DNA from: DASYML01 sp036399835
GTDB taxonomy: Bacteria; Acidobacteriota; Blastocatellia; Pyrinomonadales; Pyrinomonadaceae
Length of the DNA stretch: 12,221 nt
Assembly: GCA_036399835.1 (NCBI GenBank)
Contig: DASWMI010000121.1
Location: forward strand, 1-12,221
Direction of reading: 5' to 3'
Both the position numbers and the translations under genes were made by a program. The notes beneath the pieces were generated by a model. The model did no database searches. It was given only the letters and a program-made list of their open reading frames with translations, and was not told the DNA's origin. Numbering within the stretch: position 1 is the stretch's first letter; the number at the start of each line of letters is the position of its first letter. Positions 7,447-12,221 of this stretch are shown one piece after another.

Positions 7447-7477
7447 TTTCAGAAGTCTTTCAGAAGAAATTCAGAAC
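7447..7477. promoter_or_regulatory. Three direct repeats spaced 11 bp, candidate operator for a PhoB/OmpR-type regulator
   Basis: TTTCAGAAG at 7447, TTTCAGAAG at 7458 and ATTCAGAAC at 7469 recur every 11 bp, so they lie on nearly the same face of the helix. PhoB/OmpR-type winged helices bind tandem direct repeats with this spacing. The repeats lie downstream of the winged-helix fusion gene and about 70 bp upstream of a candidate promoter for the next gene. Binding is an inference. Confidence 0.5.
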
Positions 7478-7544
7478 GCTCTAACGATTTCTTTCCTCGC
7501 GTGGATTATTGTGTGGCCGATGAGCGGTGGACCAGTTTGGCAAC

Positions 7545-7573
7545 TGGACTTTGGGGCGAACTTAATGTATAAG
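7545..7573 (+). promoter_or_regulatory. Candidate sigma70-like promoter for the secreted-protein gene
   Basis: TGGACT (7545-7550, 4 of 6 matches to TTGACA) and TATAAG (7568-7573, 5 of 6 matches to TATAAT) are 17 bp apart and lie 60 bp upstream of the ATG at 7633. Acidobacteriota promoters are poorly characterised, so this is a consensus match only. The rest of the 471-bp gap 7162-7632 holds the 11-bp repeats and nothing else that I can call. Confidence 0.35.
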
Positions 7574-7632
7574 TCCCCCCTTTGAAAACCCGTCCCGCTG
7601 CACCCTCTTGACAATATCTAAGGAGTTACTCA

Positions 7633-8277
7633 ATGAAGATCAAAGCATTTGCCTCTTTTCTCGCGCTCTTTCTCTTAACCCTCGCCGCCGCACAACAGGC
7701 CAACGCCCAGGCAGCCGGCGGCACTTACCAGTTTTCATTGGAAGACGGCTATACCAAGTACCTCGATTTCAATGCTCAAACGCAGCCGGACGGCACGGCC
7801 ACCGGATCGATGATGTTAAGCGATGAAGCCCCGCTCTATTACCAGGACGTGGACGGCGCGGGCGACCCTGTAGGCAAGTATCCGGGCTTCTACATCAAGG
7901 CGGATTTTGACCAGCTGGTCGTCAAGAATAACCAGGCTGTGATGAGCGGGACCGTGAGGGATGCCAGCATACGCGAGCTGATCGGGCTGCGCGTGTTGCT
8001 GACGGTCGAAGATAATGGAGATAACACGAGGATACCGGACAAGTTGACGTGGGGCGTGTACAAGCCCATCGTGAGAGACTGGGTTCCGTCGGATGCGGAG
8101 TGGAAAGAAGACCCGGGAGTCGGCCTCAGGTGGTGGGCGACGGATGCAGAAGTGAGGGACGACCGCGGATACGCCATGCCTCGCAGTGAAGCGATAGATA
8201 CGAATAGTTTCCCCGTCTCGTCCTACGCCTTTGTAGATGTCGCAAAGGGTGCTGGCGACATTGTCGTTCGCTCCTAG
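7633..8277 (+). CDS. Small secreted protein of unknown function
   Basis: This 214-aa protein starts at ATG 7633 behind a good Shine-Dalgarno (AAGGAG at 7620-7625, 7 nt spacing). Residues 1-25 are a Sec signal peptide: KIK positive start, a hydrophobic core from AFASF to LAAA, and ANA before QA. The mature part begins GGTYQFSLEDG and is rich in Gly, Asp and aromatic residues, with alternating patterns that suggest beta structure. It has no Cys, no further membrane segment and no catalytic signature I can name. Blocks such as FYIKADFDQL, VMSGTVRDAS, LLTVEDNGDN, LTWGVYKP and a C-terminal SSYAFVDV look like those of secreted hypothetical proteins I associate with Acidobacteriota, from memory only. 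It may be part of a secreted pair with the beta-helix gene downstream, which has the same ribosome binding site and spacing. Confidence 0.8.
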   Translation: MKIKAFASFLALFLLTLAAAQQANAQAAGGTYQFSLEDGYTKYLDFNAQTQPDGTATGSMMLSDEAPLYYQDVDGAGDPVGKYPGFYIKADFDQLVVKNNQAVMSGTVRDASIRELIGLRVLLTVEDNGDNTRIPDKLTWGVYKPIVRDWVPSDAEWKEDPGVGLRWWATDAEVRDDRGYAMPRSEAIDTNSFPVSSYAFVDVAKGAGDIVVRS

Positions 8278-8648
8278 TGCTTCAGCCTAGAGAGAGCTTT
8301 ATTTCTATCTCATCTGCGGATTCGTCTGAGACTTCCGCAAACTCTACCCAGGGGGTTTACGCGCTCAGTGGCTTTGTGATGCGCACACGCGTTGATGTTC
8401 GGGCGCATCCTTTCTTGAGAATCGGATTTTGAGGAAGCCGCACGAACACGGCGTCTCTCTGCTGATGAAAAATTATCTCGTCACATCAGCAGGACTTTGC
8501 CGGCAGTTTGATAATCGGGCTGTTAACAGAGAAGGCCCCGGCAAAATTCAGGAATGGCCTCGTTGTCTTTCATGGGTACTAATGAATGTGTGACGCCATG
8601 CAAAGCGTCGCCCCACAATCAACAACCAGATCTGTAAGGAGAACTTCT
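8278..8648 (+). other. 371-bp gap with strong hairpins upstream of the beta-helix gene
   Basis: No gene is evident here. A perfect 9-bp stem pairs CTGCTGATG 8459-8467 with CATCAGCAG 8484-8492 (16-nt loop). An 8-bp stem pairs TTTGCCGG 8496-8503 with CCGGCAAA 8538-8545, and AGGCC near 8533 can pair with GGCCT near 8556. None is followed by a T-tract, so they are not clear terminators. They could be a structured leader for the gene at 8649 or 3' structures of the gene ending at 8277. I recognise no known riboswitch class. Confidence 0.45.
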
Positions 8649-9590
8649 ATGAAAACCCTGTCTACCATCCTAAAGACTCTCACATGTGCGGTCTTTATCA
8701 TGGCCCTATCCTCTCTGGCGCAAGCTCAAGCGACGCGAACCTGGGTCTCCGGCGTCGGAGATGATGTCAATCCGTGCAGCCGCACAGCCCCCTGTAAGAC
8801 CTTCGCGGGAGCCATCTCGAAAACGGCCAAGGACGGCGAAATCAGCGTCCTCGACCCGGGCGGCTACGGCACCGTCACGATTACCAAATCCATCACCATC
8901 AACGGCACGCACGGAGCGGGCTACGGCTCGATCCTGGCCGCTCTGACCACTGGGGTCATCGTCAACATCACGGACGTTAATGATGTGCGGAAAACTGTAC
9001 GGCTTGTCTCTTTAGACATCAACGGCGCGAGCACGGGCATTGATGGCGTTAGAATAAACGCTGCCTCCAAAGTCTACATTGATGACACGCGCATTCACGG
9101 CTTTACCAATCGCGGCATCAACGATATACGCACCAACGCGAACGGGCAGCTCTACGTGACAGACACGACCGTCAGAGATACGGTGCAAACCGGCATCGTG
9201 GCCTTACCGACCTCCCCTGGCAGTATCATCGCCATGATTGACAACACTCGTGTAGAGGGCAGCAGCTCCAACTCCGGCATAGCCTTCGACGGTAATGTGA
9301 AGGGTACTGTCAGAAACTCTTTCGTCGTCGGGAACTTCAGCACCGGCCTCTTCGCGTCGGGGACGGGCGCAGAGATGATGGTTGAGAACGTCGTCACGTC
9401 GCACAACGGCACCGGGATTCAAGCAAACTCCCCGGCCATAGTCCGGCTTGCGCACTCGACCGTGACCAACAACACCACCAGCATACCCGTCGCCAGTCAG
9501 CCGCAGGTGCGGACTGTCACCGGAACTAACACGATCACGGGCAACGGCACAAACAATCTGCCGAGCGGCCCCGCGATTACTCCGAACTAA
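8649..9590 (+). CDS. Secreted right-handed parallel beta-helix repeat protein
   Basis: I start this gene at ATG 8649, giving 313 aa, because AAGGAG (8636-8641) lies 7 nt upstream and a signal peptide begins there; the frame extends to 8586, but the extra 21 residues would bury the signal. Residues 1-26 are a Sec signal peptide ending AQA. The mature N-terminal cap (RTWVSGVGDDVNPCSRTAPC, Cys43 and Cys49 possibly disulfide-bonded) is a conserved opening of this family. From about residue 60 the chain is a series of short rungs rich in Ile/Val, Asn and Gly (TVTITKSITING, VRLVSLDING, VRINAASKVYIDDT, GTVRNSFVVGNFS), a parallel beta-helix like those of pectate-lyase-type surface proteins. I see no polysaccharide-lyase active site. 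It is probably secreted or surface-exposed, perhaps carbohydrate-binding. An intrinsic terminator follows 50 bp after the stop. Confidence 0.88.
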   Translation: MKTLSTILKTLTCAVFIMALSSLAQAQATRTWVSGVGDDVNPCSRTAPCKTFAGAISKTAKDGEISVLDPGGYGTVTITKSITINGTHGAGYGSILAALTTGVIVNITDVNDVRKTVRLVSLDINGASTGIDGVRINAASKVYIDDTRIHGFTNRGINDIRTNANGQLYVTDTTVRDTVQTGIVALPTSPGSIIAMIDNTRVEGSSSNSGIAFDGNVKGTVRNSFVVGNFSTGLFASGTGAEMMVENVVTSHNGTGIQANSPAIVRLAHSTVTNNTTSIPVASQPQVRTVTGTNTITGNGTNNLPSGPAITPN

Positions 9591-9642
9591 AATCGCTCTC
9601 GGACAGCGCTCAGCGCCTCCTCTGACTAATGCTTGTTCAAAT

Positions 9643-9681
9643 CCCGTCCGTCACCTTTCGAGGAGGCGGACGGGAATTTTT
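9643..9681 (+). terminator. Rho-independent terminator of the beta-helix gene
   Basis: CCCGTCCG (9643-9650) pairs perfectly with CGGACGGG (9667-9674). Inside it CCT/AGG closes a TTCG tetraloop (9654-9663). The stem is followed by AATTTTT. It also lies beyond the 3' end of intI on the opposite strand and so insulates the integron from the secreted-protein genes. Confidence 0.88.
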
Positions 9682-9743
9682 ATGAAGGTCAAACTCCGCG
9701 CCAGGATAAGCTCATGAGCTACAACGGACGACTATCCGGGAGA

Positions 9744-10697
9744 CTACAGATCAAGAGGACTGCGCACGCCCTTGCCTCCACGATTGAGCACGTGCGTGTA
9801 GATCATAGTCGTCTTTACGTCCCTGTGTCCGAGCAGCTCTTGAACCGTTCTAATATCGTAGCCGCCCTCCAGCAGGTGGGTGGCAAAGCTGTGGCGAAAA
9901 GTGTGACAGCTACCGGGTTTCTCAATCCTGGCCGCACGCACCGCCGCGCGCACGGCTCTTTGCAGCGTCTGCTCATCAACATGATGTCTGCGAACAATCC
10001 CCGTTCGCGGGTCCTTTGAAAGCTTGTGTGCCGCAAAGACATACTGCCAGCCCCACTCCCTGTCCGCATAGGGATACTTCCGTTTGAGCGCATAGGGCAG
10101 ATAAGCACTCCCGTACCCGGCCCGCACATCCTGCTCATGCAGCCTCTTGACTCTGGCAAGCTGACGTTCCAGCGGCTCACACAGCGAGAGCGGCAACATA
10201 GTCACGCGATCACGCCCGCCCTTACCCTCTCTCACAACTATCTGCCGCTGCGCAAAGTCAACATCCTTGACACGCAGCCTGACGCACTCCATCAATCTCA
10301 GACCCGACCCGTAGAGTAGACTCGCCATCAGCCAGGGCGTATCCTTGAGACAAGCCAGGACCGCTTGCACCTCTTCCCTGGTAAAGACAACGGGCAATCG
10401 CGCAGGCTTCCTGGCCCGCTCTATGTTGTCAATCCAGTCGAGCGAGACCTTCAACACCTCGCGGTACAGAAAGAGGATTGCCGAGAGCGCCTGATTCTGA
10501 GTCGAAGCAGCCACCTTCCGCTCAGTCGCCAGATAAGAGAGCCAAGCGCCTATGTCCCGCTCATTCAACTCAGCAGGGTGACGTTTCTGATGGAACAAAA
10601 TATAATCTCTGATCCACGAGACGTAAGCTTCTTCGGTACGGATGCTATAGTGGCGAGTGCGGATCTGCTGCCGCACCTGAGACAAGAGTTTAGGCAT
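9744..10697 (-). CDS. intI: Integron integrase (tyrosine recombinase)
   Basis: IntI recombines cassette attC sites, folded as single strands, with attI. The 317-aa protein has the SAM-like N-terminal domain (RTRHYSIRTEEAYVSWIRDYILFH) and a catalytic domain with Arg134 (GLRLMEC), Lys159 (REGKGGRDR), His265 and Arg268 (CHTFRHS), His291 (LLGHRD) and nucleophile Tyr300 (TMIYTHV). The extra segment that separates integron integrases from XerC/D is present at about 197-237 (AYLPYALKRKYPYADREWGW to DPRTGIVRRHH). The C terminus NRGGKGVRSPLDL is also typical. The frame is uninterrupted and every catalytic residue is present, so the enzyme should be functional. ATG 10697 is preceded by GAAAGG about 10 nt upstream. 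I see no CTG-N10-CAG LexA box near the start. Confidence 0.96.
   Translation of the reverse strand: MPKLLSQVRQQIRTRHYSIRTEEAYVSWIRDYILFHQKRHPAELNERDIGAWLSYLATERKVAASTQNQALSAILFLYREVLKVSLDWIDNIERARKPARLPVVFTREEVQAVLACLKDTPWLMASLLYGSGLRLMECVRLRVKDVDFAQRQIVVREGKGGRDRVTMLPLSLCEPLERQLARVKRLHEQDVRAGYGSAYLPYALKRKYPYADREWGWQYVFAAHKLSKDPRTGIVRRHHVDEQTLQRAVRAAVRAARIEKPGSCHTFRHSFATHLLEGGYDIRTVQELLGHRDVKTTMIYTHVLNRGGKGVRSPLDL
10578..10606 (+). promoter_or_regulatory. Candidate cassette promoter (Pc) inside intI
   Basis: GTGACG (10578-10583, 4 of 6 to consensus) and a perfect TATAAT (10601-10606) are exactly 17 bp apart. They read toward the cassettes from within the 5' part of intI. The same arrangement is known for Pc of class 1 integrons. 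It lies about 265 bp from the attI crossover. Confidence 0.5.
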
Positions 10698-10720
10698 GGT
10701 GAGACTGCCTTTCTATTAAG

Positions 10721-10877
10721 CTAATGACGCCTAATCTATCAGCGCAACCGACATCTAATCAAGCGCCAAACGCATCCCCGGCTCAAGCCACCGGAAGCGG
10801 CAGCCCCAGCCTAGCATTTAGACATCAAAACTGACGTCACATAATACGTCCTCTGGGACACCTACTTAGCGTTATGT
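10721..10877 (+). other. attI: attI recombination site and flanking region
   Basis: The crossover core is GTTATGT at 10871-10877, with strand exchange expected between G10871 and T10872. The first cassette begins here: its opening bases are the exact complement of the R'' box ACATAAC of attC1, as required for a cassette inserted at this point. Upstream, CTAAT occurs at 10721, 10731 and 10755 and may mark integrase contacts or the intI promoter. A second promoter-like pair reads into the array: TTTAGA 10817-10822 and CATAAT 10840-10845, 17 bp apart. The outer limits of attI are not defined by the sequence. Confidence 0.7.
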
Positions 10878-11176
10878 CTCCGCTTCGCATTAATTCGCAG
10901 TTGTCTCCCGCCGCGCCTCTATTGTGTATGTGAGATGTTGAATGGATAATGCTAAAGGTTGGTCGAAAAGTTATGTTAGTTGAACCGAGCCATAATGAGA
11001 GCACATGGCATTCGACATCAGCAATTACGTTGCTGATTGAAATGAGTCATTCGTTCGGCGCGGCGGCAGGATGCGCTCCAACATAACAACTCATTCGACC
11101 GAAGCGCGAGTTAGCGGGTCTTTTATCGAGAACTTGTCTGTCGCGGCGTCGAATGCGCGCTCGGTCAATTCGGGCG
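10872..11176 (+). mobile_element. Gene cassette 1, 305 bp, without a sizeable ORF
   Basis: The boundaries follow from the attI core on the left and the R' box of attC1 on the right. The cassette holds a perfect 8-bp hairpin (ATCAGCAA 11017-11024 with TTGCTGAT 11030-11037, 5-nt loop) and a short palindrome AATGAGTCATT at 11041-11051. The only + strand frame of note is a 45-codon ORF. Small or ORF-free cassettes are known and can carry promoters, small RNAs or small toxin-antitoxin genes; which applies here is open. Confidence 0.85.
10949..11086 (+). CDS. Possible 45-aa cassette-encoded peptide
   Basis: This frame runs from ATG 10949 to a TAA at 11084-11086 that is part of the R'' box of attC1, a common way for cassette genes to end. 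An internal ATG lies at 10973. The predicted peptide begins MLKVGRKVMLVEPSHNES and ends FGAAAGCAPT; it has no signal peptide or membrane segment and matches nothing I know. There is no clear Shine-Dalgarno. The stop position favours it, but the short length makes chance possible. Confidence 0.25.
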   Translation: MLKVGRKVMLVEPSHNESTWHSTSAITLLIEMSHSFGAAAGCAPT

Positions 11177-11182
11177 TTATGC
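11081..11182 (+). other. attC1: attC site of cassette 1 (102 bp)
   Basis: R'' is ACATAAC (11081-11087) and R' is GTTATGC (11176-11182). The 5' arm 11094-11108 pairs with the 3' arm 11156-11168, except for two unpaired bases on the 5' arm, C11096 and one A at 11102/11103. In the folded bottom strand these become an extrahelical G and T about 7 nt apart, the feature that directs IntI to the correct strand. The central spacer is TTCGGGC-like, and about 47 nt form the terminal structure. R'' pairs perfectly with the GTTATGT at the start of its own cassette. Confidence 0.92.
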
Positions 11183-12081
11183 CGCTTCTCTTTGTTTAGG
11201 TAATGCCAAATGTCTAAAGGGATTTATTGCATAAGAAATTCGATAACTGGTGAGCGATACGTTGGCTCATCTGTAAATATTGAAGCACGTTGGCTGGTGC
11301 ATAAGGCTCAATTGAATCGAAGGTGTCACCACTCTTTCAAGTTGCAAGCGGCATGGAACAGGTATGGTCAGAGAACATTTTTCTTTGAAATCATTGAGGA
11401 AATCATTGATAAAGAGAATAAGACATTAGCGCAACGTGAGCAGCATTGGCTTGACCATTATGATTCATACAGAAATGGTTACAATTCCAATCCTATTGCC
11501 TCAAGGCCATTTACTCTCACAGATGAAGAAAGAGACTTACGTGCTGAGTTAATCCGATATGGTCTTTATGAGCCGAAGTATGTTCAGCAGATTAAATCTC
11601 AGAATCCGCTAAAATATGATCTTGAGAAACAAAAGTTGTGGGAAGCTAAATATGAAAGTGTCAGAAAGCAGCGAAGTCGCCGCATCTTATACGGATGGCT
11701 CTTCTTCATAGTAGCAATCATTTCTTGGATGCTGCTTGCGGTCAAGTTTTCTCCAATGATTATCATGCTTTTACCGATTCTTATTTGGCCGCTTATTATA
11801 GTCAGCATGGTGATCGGTAGCTCTAAAAGCGAAGAGTTGGAAGAATTGAAGAAGGCTGAGCCGAGAAGTATTGCTCAACAAGAACAGGACAAGATTATCA
11901 AAGTTGAGAAAGAAAAACGTCGGCGGATTTATATTCCTCGCCGAAGATGGTATTAATCCATGCTCCTTGTGTTCTCGTAGCGGCGGCATAACAACTCATT
12001 CAACCGGACGCGCAATTAGCATGTCTCTCATCGAGAACTTGGGCGGTTTCGGCGGCCTGTGCGCGCCGGTTAATTCGGGCG
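11177..12081 (+). mobile_element. Gene cassette 2, 905 bp, carrying a GIY-YIG membrane protein gene
   Basis: The cassette begins TTATGC after G11176 and ends at G12081 in attC2. Its first bases with the preceding G (GTTATGC) are the exact complement of R'' GCATAAC of attC2, whereas the adjacent downstream R' (GTTAGGC) has a mismatch. This proves that the 11177 start and the attC2 end belong to one circularisable unit. It holds one ORF with a 33-nt leader and a 29-nt gap to attC2. It is visibly richer in A+T than the rest of the window, consistent with foreign origin. Confidence 0.92.
11210..11956 (+). CDS. GIY-YIG nuclease-like protein with C-terminal transmembrane hairpin
   Basis: This 248-aa protein opens with a GIY-YIG catalytic domain (residues 3-95) close in pattern to that of the homing endonuclease I-TevI: GIY at 4-6, YVG at 17-19, Arg27 and His31 in ARWLVH, Glu77 in QREQHW, and Asn92 in NGYNSN. 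All expected catalytic residues are present, so it should cut or nick nucleic acid. A charged helical middle (100-158) follows. Two hydrophobic segments come next, about 159-178 (ILYGWLFFIVAIISWMLLAV) and 180-203, then an acidic coiled stretch and a very basic end (KEKRRRIYIPRRRWY). No DNA-recognition domain of the homing type is seen. The protein is probably anchored in the inner membrane with the nuclease in the cytoplasm. A role against incoming phage or plasmid DNA is an inference from this layout and the cassette location. The start at ATG 11210 fits the GIY-YIG N terminus; the Shine-Dalgarno is weak. Confidence 0.85.
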   Translation: MSKGIYCIRNSITGERYVGSSVNIEARWLVHKAQLNRRCHHSFKLQAAWNRYGQRTFFFEIIEEIIDKENKTLAQREQHWLDHYDSYRNGYNSNPIASRPFTLTDEERDLRAELIRYGLYEPKYVQQIKSQNPLKYDLEKQKLWEAKYESVRKQRSRRILYGWLFFIVAIISWMLLAVKFSPMIIMLLPILIWPLIIVSMVIGSSKSEELEELKKAEPRSIAQQEQDKIIKVEKEKRRRIYIPRRRWY

Positions 12082-12087
12082 TTAGGC
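11986..12087 (+). other. attC2: attC site of cassette 2 (102 bp)
   Basis: R'' is GCATAAC (11986-11992) and R' is GTTAGGC (12081-12087). The 5' arm 11999-12013 pairs with the 3' arm 12061-12073 except for C12001 and A12008, which give the extrahelical G and T of the folded bottom strand. It matches attC1 in length and in blocks such as ACAACTCATTC, ATCGAGAACTTG and AATTCGGGCGTTA. R'' is perfectly complementary to the start of cassette 2. Confidence 0.93.
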
Positions 12088-12221
12088 CGCTTTGCTGAAT
12101 GGAAGCGAAGGACATTGCCGGTCTTGCTTCTTGTGCGTCTTGTGCGTATCTTGTCGCTGAACGCCCTTAATAACCTAAGGGGCGTTTATCGAGTGAGTTG
12201 AACCGCGCTCGATTCTGGGTA
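12082..12221 (+). mobile_element. Gene cassette 3, 5' part only
   Basis: The cassette starts TTAGGC at 12082 and runs off the window, so its attC should carry an R'' of GCCTAAC. The visible 140 bp hold a 23-codon frame (ATG 12099 to TAA 12168-12170) of doubtful meaning and a hairpin whose arms AACGCCCTTA (12160-12169) and TAAGGGGCGTT (12176-12186) pair apart from one extra G. No larger gene begins within the window. Confidence 0.75.

Larger units (their letters stand above)
9744..12221. mobile_element. Integron: integrase gene, attI and cassette array (3' end outside the window)
   Basis: The layout is the standard one. intI on the minus strand diverges from an array read on the + strand. attI lies between them, two attC sites follow, and three cassettes are visible, the last incomplete. 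The two attC sites are equal in length (102 bp) and similar to each other, as in chromosomal sedentary arrays. There is no transposase, no resistance gene and no insertion sequence in view. Confidence 0.9.

Noticed and set aside
7322..7585. 87-codon + strand frame in the gap before the secreted-protein gene
   Set aside because: It starts at GTG without a Shine-Dalgarno, overlaps the 11-bp repeats and the candidate promoter, and has no recognisable domain.
7608..7613. TTGACA as a -35 box
   Set aside because: It lies 20 bp from the start codon, so any -10 would fall inside the gene.
8586..8648. Upstream start for the beta-helix protein
   Set aside because: It would put 21 polar residues before the signal peptide; ATG 8649 has the good ribosome binding site.
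10832..10839. TGACGTCA palindrome in attI as a regulator site
   Set aside because: A single 8-bp palindrome with no second copy; it also lies inside the spacer of a candidate promoter, so no role can be assigned.
11871..12098. 75-codon + strand frame over the end of cassette 2
   Set aside because: It overlaps the GIY-YIG gene in another frame and runs through attC2.
12160..12186. Hairpin in cassette 3 as another attC site
   Set aside because: It lacks R/L boxes, a GTTRRRY end and extrahelical bases at the proper positions.
1..12221. CRISPR arrays, tRNA or rRNA genes, insertion sequences
   Set aside because: No regularly spaced direct repeats with unique spacers, no cloverleaf or rRNA-like sequence, and no transposase frame were found on either strand.

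Overview
The window looks like chromosomal DNA of a GC-rich Acidobacteriota, probably class Blastocatellia, that ends on the right in an integron. The taxonomic guess rests on style: an OmpR-type DNA-binding domain fused to an enzymatic module, secreted proteins of a type common in that phylum, and a prmC-murA pair. It is an inference; no marker gene fixes it.

Left part (1-5135). A 5'-truncated prmC (release-factor glutamine methyltransferase) is followed by murA (first committed step of peptidoglycan synthesis) and a HIT-family nucleotide hydrolase, all on the + strand. They converge on a minus-strand block: a hygromycin-kinase-like phosphotransferase, an unrecognised exported protein and a VOC/glyoxalase-fold protein. 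An imperfect AT-rich hairpin lies at the convergence point, and a long imperfect palindrome separates the exported-protein and VOC genes. The truncated prmC carries a three-copy 21-bp (7-codon) repeat, overlapped by long inverted repeats, just before its SAM-binding motif.

Middle part (5136-9681). Diverging from the phosphotransferase gene is a three-module protein: OmpR/PhoB winged helix, alpha/beta hydrolase with an intact Ser-Asp-His triad, and a class III cyclase-like domain that has lost both metal-binding aspartates. Downstream are two genes for secreted proteins with near-identical ribosome binding sites: a 214-aa protein of unknown role and a 313-aa right-handed beta-helix protein. 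Upstream of the first secreted gene is a triple 11-bp-spaced direct repeat, the spacing PhoB/OmpR-type domains bind. The beta-helix gene ends in a textbook intrinsic terminator.

Right part (9744-12221). A complete integron integrase gene on the minus strand faces a cassette array on the + strand. A Pc-like promoter with a perfect TATAAT lies inside intI. The insertion point (attI) is at 10871/10872. Two 102-bp attC sites show R'', L'', L' and R' boxes and the two extrahelical bases expected in the folded bottom strand. Cassette boundaries are confirmed internally, because each cassette's first bases are the exact complement of the R'' box at its own far end. Cassette 1 (305 bp) has no sizeable ORF, only a possible 45-codon frame whose stop lies in attC. 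Cassette 2 (905 bp) encodes a GIY-YIG nuclease-like protein whose C-terminal part is a transmembrane hairpin with a basic tail rather than a DNA-binding domain. Cassette 3 runs off the window. The membrane-anchored GIY-YIG cassette is the best candidate for an undescribed system, possibly a defence factor.
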